NCBI GenBank assembly: GCA_028282195.1
Contig: JANQII010000165.1
Location: 1 to 64,000 of the forward strand
Direction of reading: 5' to 3'
Length of the DNA: 64,000 nucleotides
From: Prolixibacteraceae bacterium
GTDB lineage: Bacteria; Bacteroidota; Bacteroidia; Bacteroidales; Prolixibacteraceae
This document shows positions 48,669 to 58,390 of the stretch, one piece after another. The notes below the pieces were generated by a model. That model did no database searches. It was not told the DNA's origin and saw only the letters and a program-made list of their open reading frames with translations. The translations under genes were made by a program, and so were the position numbers. The first letter of the stretch is position 1. Every line of letters starts with the position of its first letter.

Positions 48669-50122
48669 AAAAAATAGTGTTGCTTTTGATATTCAATTCA
48701 ATAGGATTTTATTCCATTGCACAACCTGATTCCATTATCCGACAATTTCAAATGGATTTTGAAGCTTACAAAAATTCAGTGGATCAGGAATTTAAAAAAT
48801 ATAAAGCTCAAAACGATTCTGCATTTCTTCATTTTTTAGAACAAACATGGAAAGAATTCGAGATTTTTCGCAGGACACAGCCTGTGCGCCCGAAACCTGT
48901 TGAGCAACCTGTTATTAAAGAAAAAGAAGACACGATTCCCCAACAGATTGAAACAATTGTTCCTATTAAATCATCGGCACAGGTGGAAAAAGAAATGCCA
49001 TTCCCTGAATTAAAAGAAGCGGAGGCAATCAAGTTTGAAGCCCGGATAATTTCCCGTCCGTTCAATTGTTTTGGAGAGCAGGTGGAGTGTTATTATTACC
49101 CCGATAAGCTTCCCCGCCTGACTTTTATAAATGAGAACTCTATAAGACAGTTTTATAAAACATTAACAAAGAATGATATTCTTTGGAATTACAACCTCGC
49201 AGGGTTTGAAAAATTTAAAACAAGGCATAAATTAAACGACTGGGGATACTACCTGATAATAAAAAAAGCTTCTGAGAATATTTTCCCCCATCAAAATGAG
49301 CAAATTTTATTTATATGGTATGCTCTTTTGAAAAGCGGGTATCAGGCAAAAGTTAGTTATAACAATAATAAAATATACCTGTTACTCCCGTCACAACAAA
49401 GGTTATTTAATATACTTTATCTCAATGAAGAAGGGACAGATTACTATTTGTTGGACAATCAGGACAAAAAACCCGGAGAACTTAAAACCTATCCGGGATT
49501 TTTTACGAAGAATCCGAAAATCATTTCATTCAAATTAAACGAGCTTCCTGTTTTTAATCATGATAATATAAAAATTCGTCAGATTGCTTACGACCAGCAG
49601 AATATTCAATTAAAATTCAATCCGCAGTTAATCGATTTTTTCAACACGTTTCCCCAATGCGAATTAAACACATATTTGGGAACTCCCATATCACCTGAAA
49701 ATATTAAGATTCTGGATAACTTACTTAACCCTTTATTAACAGGGAAAAATAAAAGAGTTCAGGTGGATATTCTCCTGGATTTTATACAAAAAGCGATTGC
49801 CTATAAAACAGACCAGGAACAATTTGGGAAAGAGCGTTACATGTTTGCCGAAGAATGTTTGTATTATCCTTATGCAGACTGCGAGGACAGAACAAATTTA
49901 CTGGCGGAACTGGTTGCCCGATATACCCAACTGGCAACAATTGTATTAAACTTTCCCGAACATGTTACCCTGGCTGTGAACTTCCCAAATAACGAACAAG
50001 GCGATTTTGTACTTCATAAAGGGAAGAAATACCTTGTTTGTGACCCTACCTTTATAAATGCCAAAAGCGGAATGCTTCCGGTAGATTTAAAAAATAAGAA
50101 GCCAAAAATAGTTGTAAACTAA
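48665..50122 (+). CDS. Secreted transglutaminase-like protein
   Basis: YPYADCEDRTNLLAELVARY...FPEHVTLAVNFP...KYLVCDPTF resembles a Cys-His-Asp transglutaminase-like triad. Confidence 0.6.
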   Translation: MKKIVLLLIFNSIGFYSIAQPDSIIRQFQMDFEAYKNSVDQEFKKYKAQNDSAFLHFLEQTWKEFEIFRRTQPVRPKPVEQPVIKEKEDTIPQQIETIVPIKSSAQVEKEMPFPELKEAEAIKFEARIISRPFNCFGEQVECYYYPDKLPRLTFINENSIRQFYKTLTKNDILWNYNLAGFEKFKTRHKLNDWGYYLIIKKASENIFPHQNEQILFIWYALLKSGYQAKVSYNNNKIYLLLPSQQRLFNILYLNEEGTDYYLLDNQDKKPGELKTYPGFFTKNPKIISFKLNELPVFNHDNIKIRQIAYDQQNIQLKFNPQLIDFFNTFPQCELNTYLGTPISPENIKILDNLLNPLLTGKNKRVQVDILLDFIQKAIAYKTDQEQFGKERYMFAEECLYYPYADCEDRTNLLAELVARYTQLATIVLNFPEHVTLAVNFPNNEQGDFVLHKGKKYLVCDPTFINAKSGMLPVDLKNKKPKIVVN

Positions 50123-50135
50123 GAACTTTATAAAG

Positions 50136-53100
50136 TTGTCAGATATGTTCAAATTTTACCTAATCCATAGAAGAAAGTTGATTGCAGCATTTATTGTAAT
50201 TCTTTATTCGTTGCAATTAAATGCACAATTGGTAACTCCTGAATTAGCCCAAAAAGTTGCAGCAAATTTTTATAATTCACAAATGCAGTCAGACAAAAAC
50301 TTTAAAAGTGCTGATGTCGATCAACTCTCACTTGCAAAAGTGTGTTACAGTAAACAAACACTAAAAAATACAGATGAAGAAAAGATACCATTGTATTACA
50401 TTTTTAATATTGAAGATGATAAGGGATTTATAATTGTTTCAGGAAGAAATGGAATAAATCCAGTTATAGGTTACTCAACTAACGGTGAGTTTCCAAAGAA
50501 TAAAAAACATCCTATTTATGATTGGATAGAGTTTATGAAAATCCGGTTATCTTCAAGGTTAGAAAATAAATCGACTGGATTAGATACTAATAATATAAAA
50601 TTTAATTCTCAAGCGTATGCCACAGTTGGTCCACTATTAGGGAATATTGAATGGGATCAAGGTGCACCATATTATTGTTATGTTGTTGATCTTTATGATG
50701 AATTTGTACCAATGGGCTGTGTTGCTATTGCTTGTGCCCAAATAATGCAATATTATAAATATCCATTGATTGGAATAGGAAATATGAATTATAAGGAAAG
50801 TGGAAATGATCCTAAACTTGGGAATATTTATGTCAACTTTGAAGATAATTATTATAACTGGCATTTGTTTGAAGATAAAATAGAATTTAGAAATGATTTG
50901 AGTTGTGATAATGAAAAAAGTGGAGTCTCGGAAGTTATATTTGAAATTGCTGCTTCATTGGAAACTGATTTTGGAAATAGAGCGGATGATGGTAGTGTTG
51001 CATATATTGAGAATGTATTTGGCGCAGATGCACATCATGCATTGGAAGATTATTTTGGATTTAAAGGGATAGAATACAATGGTACTGGCTTGACAACAAG
51101 TTTTAATGAATGGAAAAATTTAATTATCAACGAACTGAACGATCATCGTCCCATAATATATTCTGCAAATGATGGAATAGTTGGTGAGGGACATGCTTTT
51201 ATTTGTGATGGTTATGATAGTGAGAATAGATTTCATTTTAATTGGGGATGGAGAGGTGAAGGAAATGGTTGGTTTTTATTAGATTCTATGCAACCAGATG
51301 TTAGGTGGGGAGATCCTGATTACTCTTATGAGATTTTTTTAACATCTATGTTAACTGGAATTGCGCCTGATTTCGACAATCCTGCTATAGATCAATTTGA
51401 ACCAGATAATACCTATAACAAGGCCACTACATTAGAACACAATAAACCTCAATTGCACAGTATTTCTCCCCAAACCGATCGTGATTATTATAAATTTATT
51501 TTAACCTCTTCTGCAAATGTCACTATCGAAACCAAAGGTGTCAATGGGAATACACAAATGTGGTTGTACGATTCAAATCAACAATACATGGACTATGATG
51601 ACGATTCAGGCGATTCTGGAAGTGGACCAAATAGTAAACTTGTAAGACAACTTTCCAAAGGTACATATTATGTGATGGTGGAAGAAAAAGGAGGTGATGC
51701 AAACATACCAAGTTATGTAATTTCATTGGATGTTGAATATCTTCCAACAAACGAACCGCAATTAAGTAACATTAGTTTTTCACCGCAAACCGGAGATCAA
51801 TCAACTACTTTTAACTTTTATGTGGATTATTACGATGCAAATGGAGATGCACCAGAACAAAATGGTGCAGAATGTTGCATAATCGGTGAAGGATGTAAAA
51901 CCATGCAGCGTATTAGTGGTACTCCTTCAAATGGTACTTACAGGTATTCCATACAATTACCAATTGGATCCCATCAATTCAAATATAACTTTACGAATAC
52001 CGTGGGAGAAAGAGTTGAAACTGAATATATGCAGGGTCCAATAGTTACTCAGGAAGTTGAAAATAGACCTCCAAATAAGCCAACATTAATTACGCCTGAG
52101 AATGGGATAACAGTTTCAGTGCCTTTTACATTTAGTTGGGATTGTACTGATCCAGATGGAGATCAATTGACTTATAATTTTGCAATTAGAAAGGATGGAG
52201 GAAATTGGGACAGTGAGGGATTCACTCAAACGTCATGGGAGATCACTGAAGAACTTGATGAAAATGAATATGGAACTTATGATTGGTATATTATGGCATC
52301 GGATGGAGAATTCGAAACTCAAAGTGATATATGGACATTTATTATACAAGAAAATACTCCCAGTATTAATGTAAATGATTCACTTGCACTTGTAGCACTT
52401 TATAATTTATGTAATGGCAATAACTGGACAAATAATTCAAACTGGCTAACGACTCCTGTTAAAGATTGGTACGGAATAACAGTGGAAAATGCCAGAGTAA
52501 CTCAAATAAATTTAAGTAATAATAATTTGGCTTATCATTTGCCTGAAGAAATCGGTAATTTAACTGAGCTTGTAAAACTTGATGTCGGGAAAAATAATTT
52601 GGAAGGAACAATACCAACTGAAATTGGCAATCTTACAAATTTGGTATATCTTATATTGGGAGACAATTATACTGGGGTTCACAATAAATTTACGGGTGAA
52701 ATACCGATTGAAATTGGAAATTTGAAAAAACTTATGATCCTAATACTAGACTTTAATGAACTGAGTGGAGAAATTCCGGATGAAATATGGAATCTGGAGA
52801 ATCTGATTTACTTAAGGTTACAAGGAAACCAATTCACCGGAAGAATTTCTAATAAAATAGGTAATTTATCAAATTTGCAGTTGTTATGGTTAGGAAAGAA
52901 TCAACTCATCGGAAATATTCCGCAAGAAATTGGGAACTTGTCCAGGTTAATTTATTTAAGTTTGATGAGTAATAAACTCACAGGAGAGATTCCAGAATCA
53001 ATTGATCAATTAACTAATCTAAAAAGTTTTAATGCAGCTGACAATGAGTTATCGTTAATTCCCAACTCATTAGGAAATCTGTCCGGGCTATATTCAATCT

Positions 53101-54500
53101 CATTACATAACAATCAATTTACAGGTGCAGTGCCTTCAACATTTACGAACCTTTCGAATTTAGAGTTGATAAACTTAAGAAATAATAAATTGACGGATAT
53201 ACCTGATTTAAGTAATCTCAAAAACTTAGTTCGGGTTGACCTCTCCAGTAATTCTTTTTCGTTCGAAGACCTTGAAGCTAATATGAATATTACTTTAAAT
53301 ACTGTAGGCCCATCTGGAAACCAATTTGGTAAAGGTTTTTATTACTCCCCTCAAAATAAAATTGGAGAAGCTTATTCTCTAGAAATAAACGAAGAACAAG
53401 ACTATACATTATCAGTTGATTGCGGAGGGACAAATAATCAATATCAATGGTTCAAAAATGATATTGCTTTAAATAATCCTAATTCTGATCCAAGATATAT
53501 TATCAACTCATTCGGTAAAGAAAATGAAGGTATTTATACGTGTAAAATATCCAATTCTTTGGTTCCTGATTTAGTTCTTGAATCTTACCCGATTACACTT
53601 ACAATGCAAGATTTAACGGCACCAACTTTGTCAGTTACCCCATTGTCAAGTTCCAATTTACCTAATCAATTTAGTGTTTTCCTCACTTTTAGCGAAGATG
53701 TAACAGGTGTTGTAGAAGGTATATCTGTAACTAATGGAGTTGCAAATATAACAGGTACCGGTAAAAATTATACTGTAATCATTAATGCAGAAGACAATAC
53801 TGAGGTAACATTATTCATCGCCAACACTGTTACCGATATGGCCGGGAATCATTTTGAAGGAATGTCATATAATTACTCAGTTGGAGATAATACACCTCCA
53901 GTGATGACTGCCTGCTATCCAAATGATACTATAATTGACGACAATCATCCTACTTTCAATTTTTCTTTTAATGAAGAAATCGTTTTGGGCAGTGGAAGCC
54001 TAAGAGTTTATCAGAAAAATGGTACCACAACTCCCACACTTTCAATTCCTTTTGTTGAAAATATGATCGATGGGAAAAATGTTTCGGTAACTTACGAATC
54101 CTCAACTAACAGAAATTTTGAATTAAATACCGAATACTTTGTTACAATAAATGCCGGTTCTTTTGCCGATTTGTCTGGAAATATATTTGAAGGTATTAAA
54201 GATAGTGATACCTGGCATTTCAAAACAGGAACAAATTATGCCACTTCTATAAAAATGATTGTTGACAATTCAATTAATATTTACCCTAACCCCGTAAGTC
54301 AACACCTAAATATTGAATTTACAACAATGCCCAGGAAATACGAAATTGAATTTTACAATACCGTTGGCCAAATGGTTATCCAAAAACAAAGCGCTAACCA
54401 GGTAGAGCAACTAAATTTAAAGGAACTTACAAACGGTATATATTATCTTAAGATTTATAATGAAGAATTTTCAAAAACTGAAAAGATAATCGTAAAATAA
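50136..54500 (+). CDS. C10 (streptopain-like) cysteine protease fused to PPC-like, Ig-like and plant-type LRR domains with T9SS sorting signal
   Basis: MGCVAIACAQIMQYYKYP, GHAFICDGYD..FHFNWGWRGEGNGWFLL; PPC YDSNQQYMDYDDDSG; repeated LxxNxLxGxIPxxIGNLxxL; C-terminal NIYPNPVSQHLNIEF...GIYYLKIYNEEFSKTEKIIVK. Confidence 0.9.
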   Translation: MSDMFKFYLIHRRKLIAAFIVILYSLQLNAQLVTPELAQKVAANFYNSQMQSDKNFKSADVDQLSLAKVCYSKQTLKNTDEEKIPLYYIFNIEDDKGFIIVSGRNGINPVIGYSTNGEFPKNKKHPIYDWIEFMKIRLSSRLENKSTGLDTNNIKFNSQAYATVGPLLGNIEWDQGAPYYCYVVDLYDEFVPMGCVAIACAQIMQYYKYPLIGIGNMNYKESGNDPKLGNIYVNFEDNYYNWHLFEDKIEFRNDLSCDNEKSGVSEVIFEIAASLETDFGNRADDGSVAYIENVFGADAHHALEDYFGFKGIEYNGTGLTTSFNEWKNLIINELNDHRPIIYSANDGIVGEGHAFICDGYDSENRFHFNWGWRGEGNGWFLLDSMQPDVRWGDPDYSYEIFLTSMLTGIAPDFDNPAIDQFEPDNTYNKATTLEHNKPQLHSISPQTDRDYYKFILTSSANVTIETKGVNGNTQMWLYDSNQQYMDYDDDSGDSGSGPNSKLVRQLSKGTYYVMVEEKGGDANIPSYVISLDVEYLPTNEPQLSNISFSPQTGDQSTTFNFYVDYYDANGDAPEQNGAECCIIGEGCKTMQRISGTPSNGTYRYSIQLPIGSHQFKYNFTNTVGERVETEYMQGPIVTQEVENRPPNKPTLITPENGITVSVPFTFSWDCTDPDGDQLTYNFAIRKDGGNWDSEGFTQTSWEITEELDENEYGTYDWYIMASDGEFETQSDIWTFIIQENTPSINVNDSLALVALYNLCNGNNWTNNSNWLTTPVKDWYGITVENARVTQINLSNNNLAYHLPEEIGNLTELVKLDVGKNNLEGTIPTEIGNLTNLVYLILGDNYTGVHNKFTGEIPIEIGNLKKLMILILDFNELSGEIPDEIWNLENLIYLRLQGNQFTGRISNKIGNLSNLQLLWLGKNQLIGNIPQEIGNLSRLIYLSLMSNKLTGEIPESIDQLTNLKSFNAADNELSLIPNSLGNLSGLYSISLHNNQFTGAVPSTFTNLSNLELINLRNNKLTDIPDLSNLKNLVRVDLSSNSFSFEDLEANMNITLNTVGPSGNQFGKGFYYSPQNKIGEAYSLEINEEQDYTLSVDCGGTNNQYQWFKNDIALNNPNSDPRYIINSFGKENEGIYTCKISNSLVPDLVLESYPITLTMQDLTAPTLSVTPLSSSNLPNQFSVFLTFSEDVTGVVEGISVTNGVANITGTGKNYTVIINAEDNTEVTLFIANTVTDMAGNHFEGMSYNYSVGDNTPPVMTACYPNDTIIDDNHPTFNFSFNEEIVLGSGSLRVYQKNGTTTPTLSIPFVENMIDGKNVSVTYESSTNRNFELNTEYFVTINAGSFADLSGNIFEGIKDSDTWHFKTGTNYATSIKMIVDNSINIYPNPVSQHLNIEFTTMPRKYEIEFYNTVGQMVIQKQSANQVEQLNLKELTNGIYYLKIYNEEFSKTEKIIVK

Positions 54501-54895
54501 AGTTTAAAAAACGGATTGCGAAATTTAGTTTATAACATCCAATGTATAAAAAAACTTTTGAAAACGAATAAATCGCTCACTTAGGAAGTTTAAGCCCGGG
54601 TCTGAGATCAGCCAAAAGACTACGGCATAAAACCATTCATTTCAAAATTGAAAGAATTGATTTCTATCATCGCTTAATGCCAATTTCAAAAAGACTTAAC
54701 CCTCATAAACTCTGATTAAAACTTTTTGAAACCCCACATTAATACTTCCAATTTTTCAATCATTATTTATTCCGTTTCCTTTTGTCCATTTCATCCCCTA
54801 TACTTACTGGGTACCTATGCGTTCAATTAAGCCGGACTATGGCAATTTTACAACTTTTTAACGGCCAATCTCACGGATCATTAATAGCTACAATC

Positions 54896-54916
54896 TGTGT
54901 GCAAATTGTGTGCAAA
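54896..54916. repeat. Element 2 right tandem repeats TGTGTGCAAA-TTGTGTGCAAA
   Basis: Same sequence as 29183-29203. Confidence 0.85.
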
Positions 54917-54921
54917 CAAAA

Positions 54922-54954
54922 AGAGATTACAACTTCATTCCTATTGTAATCTCT
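54922..54954. terminator. Hairpin AGAGATTACAA...TTGTAATCTCT between repeat and att site
   Basis: 11-bp perfect stem. Confidence 0.6.
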
Positions 54955-54965
54955 TGATTTTCAGG

Positions 54966-55039
54966 TAGCGAGAGGCGGGCTTGAACCGCCGACCTCATGA
55001 TTATGAATCATGCGCTCTAACCAGCTGAGCTACCTCGCC
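54966..55039 (-). tRNA. tRNA-Met(CAT), elongator type
   Basis: Cloverleaf: GGCGAGG acceptor, TAGCTCAG D-arm, CATGA-TTCATAA-TCATG anticodon arm, GGCGG-TTCAAGC-CCGCC T-arm. Confidence 0.92.
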
Positions 55040-55052
55040 AAAATATCTTTCC

Positions 55053-55137
55053 ATTTTGGAATCGACCTCATGATTATGAATCATACATTCTAATCATCCC
55101 GATAGCTATCGGGAGAGCTACCTCGCCATTCCAAAAT
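55053..55137 (-). pseudogene. Degenerate second tRNA-Met copy with CCCGATAGCTATCGGG insertion, enclosed in a 10-bp inverted repeat
   Basis: GGCGAGGTAGCTC and ATGATTCATAATCATGAGGTCG match the intact tRNA; T-arm absent; ATTTTGGAAT/ATTCCAAAAT flanks. Confidence 0.75.
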
Positions 55138-55260
55138 TGCGGTGCAAATATAGTATTTATTTTTTATCGACCTTTATTTCTTCCATATTTTTTACCCCCC
55201 CTTGCAGATGTGAATTGATTTATTCTCTGATTATCGCTATATTGCAAAAAATGTATTGAA

Positions 55261-55644
55261 ATGAATACAAAAACTAAAATACAATTAGAATACCCTATCA
55301 ATTGTTCCCCAAAAGTTTTATTTAATCGTCTTAGTACTGCTTCCGGGCTTGCTGAATGGTTCGCTGACGACGTGAGGGTCAGAGGGAAAAACTTTACTTT
55401 TATCTGGGAAGGGACTGAGCAAGAATCAGAAAAAACACTTCACAAAGAAAATAAGCTTGTTCGTTTTTCCTGGCTCGAAGAAGAACTTGAAGGAACTTAT
55501 TTTGAATTTAAGATTAATAAAGACGAACTAACCGGTGATGTATCTTTAATCATTATCGATTTTTCTGACGAGGACGAAGAAAAAGAAACAGCCGATTTGT
55601 GGGACACCCAAATTTCCGACTTAAAGCACATCTTAGGTTGCTAA
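55261..55644 (+). CDS. START-like/SRPBCC (AHSA1-type) domain protein
   Basis: IQLEYPINCSPKVLFNRLSTASGLAEWFADDV. Confidence 0.85.
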   Translation: MNTKTKIQLEYPINCSPKVLFNRLSTASGLAEWFADDVRVRGKNFTFIWEGTEQESEKTLHKENKLVRFSWLEEELEGTYFEFKINKDELTGDVSLIIIDFSDEDEEKETADLWDTQISDLKHILGC

Positions 55645-55707
55645 GCTTTTTTAACTTTTAATTTCTCCAAAATAACTTAGCTTTGTAATCGTTTCCAAAT
55701 ACGAAAA

Positions 55708-57210
55708 ATGAAGCGTTTACACACATTTATATTAAAAAGCTTTTTAGGCCCTTTTTTTATGACATTTTTTATTTGTGTTTTCATACTGCTTATGCAGTTT
55801 TTATGGAAATACATCGATGATCTTGTAGGAAAAGGGCTTGAATGGAATATTATTGCAGAGCTTTTGCTTTATGCTTCTTTTGCGTTAGTACCAATGGCTT
55901 TCCCGCTGGCAATGCTACTTGCTTCGATCATGACTTTTGGTGCACTTGGTGAAAACTACGAGCTGGTTGCAATTAAGGCTTCAGGAATTTCTCTTTTCAG
56001 AACGATGCGTCCACTATTCTTTGTGGCAATAATTTTATCAGGCTTTGCATTCTATTTTGCAAACAATATTCTTCCGGTAACCAATACAAAGTTCGGGCAA
56101 TTGCTGGTTAGTGTAAAAAGACAAAAACCAGAGATGGTTATAAATGAAGGTGTTTTTACCAATGATATTGACGGATTCAGCATCAGGGTTGAAGAAAAAA
56201 GCAGAACGAGCAATATGCTCTACAATATCATGATATATGACCATCGGGAAAATAAGGGAAATATCCAGGTGACTGTTGCTGATTCGGGGCATATGAAAAT
56301 CTCTGAAGATAAAAAATTCATGACCCTTACCTTGTTTAATGGTGAATCAAATACAAATCAAAACCCCAATGAACGGGGCAAGAACAAAAGATATCCGTAT
56401 AGGCGTGATAAATTTAGCAAACAGGTCATAAACATTAGCCTTAAAGACTTCGACTTTAAAAGGACTGATTCTGAGCGAATGCGTCCGAATTACAGAATGA
56501 TGAATATCGACCAGCTTAATCATTTTGAAGATTCACTTAACAACGACTATAAAGTAAGGGTGAGAAGGTTTGCTCTGAATATGCATTATAACTATGTTAC
56601 CAACAGGGAACTTGTAAACCTTACTCAAGCTCACGACTCCCTGATGAAGGTTCATAATTTCAAAGCCGACACGGTTATTGACTATACAAGCTTGTTTAAG
56701 TCACTGGATCCCATGGAGAAAAATCAAAGTCTGCAAGAAGCTATTGCAGGTGCCAGAAGCAATCTTCAAAAAATTGACCAGAATATTATTACCCTGTATA
56801 ATGTTAAGAAGAACCTGAACAAGTACACCATGGAAAAACACCGCAAATTCACACTTTCATTTGCTTGTTTAATTTTCTTTTTCATTGGGGCACCGCTTGG
56901 CGCTATAATTCGAAAAGGCGGCCTTGGAATGCCCGTTGTTGTTTCAATACTCCTGTTTATCACGTATTATATAATTTCAATTTCAGGTGAAAAATTTGCC
57001 CGTGAAGATTTATGGTCCATGTTTAGGGGCATGTGGTTCTCTACATTTATATTTTTACCCGTTGGTATTTATCTGACATACAAATCAGCTAACGATTCAG
57101 GAATGCTGAATATTGAAACCTATCAGAATCACATAAAACGGTTTATCCGATTTTTCAAAAAAAATAGCCGGGAAGAAACGATCAATGAAAATTCTTCAGC
57201 TAACAAATAA
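55708..57210 (+). CDS. LptF/LptG-family permease
   Basis: MKRLHTFILKSFLGPFFMTFFICVFILLMQFLWKYIDDL; GAPLGAIIRKGGLGMPV. Confidence 0.93.
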   Translation: MKRLHTFILKSFLGPFFMTFFICVFILLMQFLWKYIDDLVGKGLEWNIIAELLLYASFALVPMAFPLAMLLASIMTFGALGENYELVAIKASGISLFRTMRPLFFVAIILSGFAFYFANNILPVTNTKFGQLLVSVKRQKPEMVINEGVFTNDIDGFSIRVEEKSRTSNMLYNIMIYDHRENKGNIQVTVADSGHMKISEDKKFMTLTLFNGESNTNQNPNERGKNKRYPYRRDKFSKQVINISLKDFDFKRTDSERMRPNYRMMNIDQLNHFEDSLNNDYKVRVRRFALNMHYNYVTNRELVNLTQAHDSLMKVHNFKADTVIDYTSLFKSLDPMEKNQSLQEAIAGARSNLQKIDQNIITLYNVKKNLNKYTMEKHRKFTLSFACLIFFFIGAPLGAIIRKGGLGMPVVVSILLFITYYIISISGEKFAREDLWSMFRGMWFSTFIFLPVGIYLTYKSANDSGMLNIETYQNHIKRFIRFFKKNSREETINENSSANK

Positions 57211-58390
57211 AATCCCATGGCCTCCTAAAGACGGAGGTTCAATAGCAACATTGGCATTAACAAAAGGATTCTCAATGCTTGGACATGATGTTACTGTGCT
57301 TTCTATGAACACAAAAAAGCATCATGTTGAGTTTGATGAGATCCCGGAAAATATGAAAGCATCTACAGATATAATTCTTGTTGATGTTCCTGCCAAAATC
57401 TCATTCCAGGGCATTTTATTTAATCTGCTTTTTTCGAAACTGCCATACAATGCTGTTCGGTTTATTGATGAAAACTATAGCTGTAAACTTGTTGAGATTT
57501 TGAAAAATGAGACATTTGACATTATTCATCTTGAAGGATTATACTTATGCCCGTACATTCCTATTATCAGGAAATACAGTAAGGCTTTAATTGCTTATCG
57601 TGCTCATAATATTGAATCAGAAATTTGGGAGCGTAGCACCAAACTTGCAAAAGGAATAAGGCGATTCTATTTAAAAATTCTTGCTAAAAGAATTAAAGAA
57701 TTTGAGATTAGCTACCTCAACCAATATGATGTATTGGTGTCGATTACAGAACGTGATGGGTTGATTCTTGATCAACTGGGCAATACACGCCCTAAACATA
57801 CGGCACAATCCGGAATTGACTTAAACGCGATGGTACCCACTGCCAAAAACCTTGAATATCCTTCTTTATTTCATATTGGTGCATTAGACTGGGCCCCAAA
57901 CCAGGAAGGTTTGTTGTGGTTTTTTGATAATTGCTGGCGTAAATTAAGAAAACTACATCCTAATCTCAAGTTTTATCTTGCCGGAAGAAATGCCCCTGAC
58001 TGGTTTGAAAAGCTTATTGCTATTGATGGAATAAACTACCTGGGCGAAATTGATGATGCCCACGAGTTTATTAATTCGAAAGCCATTATGGTTGTTCCTC
58101 TTCACTCAGGAAGCGGAATGAGAATAAAGATTGTAGAAGGGATGGCCCTGGGGAAAGCAATAGTTACCACTGAAATTGGCACTGAAGGAATACCAACTAC
58201 CCACAAGGATAATATTATGGTTGCTAATGATCCTGATAGGTTCATTTCATCAATATCAGAATTAATTACCAATCGTCCTCTTTTTGATAAGATATGCAGG
58301 AACTCGGTAGATTTTATTCATGAAAAGTTTGATAACCTGGTTATCTCCGGTTCATTAATCGATTTTTACAAAAAACAAATTAATGATTGA
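57185..58390 (+). CDS. Glycosyltransferase (GT4-type)
   Basis: ILQLTNKIPWPPKDGGSIATLAL; PLHSGSGMRIKIVEGMALGKAIVTTEIGTEGI. Confidence 0.9.
   Translation: MKILQLTNKIPWPPKDGGSIATLALTKGFSMLGHDVTVLSMNTKKHHVEFDEIPENMKASTDIILVDVPAKISFQGILFNLLFSKLPYNAVRFIDENYSCKLVEILKNETFDIIHLEGLYLCPYIPIIRKYSKALIAYRAHNIESEIWERSTKLAKGIRRFYLKILAKRIKEFEISYLNQYDVLVSITERDGLILDQLGNTRPKHTAQSGIDLNAMVPTAKNLEYPSLFHIGALDWAPNQEGLLWFFDNCWRKLRKLHPNLKFYLAGRNAPDWFEKLIAIDGINYLGEIDDAHEFINSKAIMVVPLHSGSGMRIKIVEGMALGKAIVTTEIGTEGIPTTHKDNIMVANDPDRFISSISELITNRPLFDKICRNSVDFIHEKFDNLVISGSLIDFYKKQIND

Larger units (their letters stand above)
29013..55010. mobile_element. Integrative and mobilizable element 2 (about 26 kb) at tRNA-Met
   Basis: 46-bp direct repeats at 29013-29058 and 54965-55010; integrase, primase, MobC, relaxase; matched TTGTGTGCAAA repeats at both ends. 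Confidence 0.85.
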
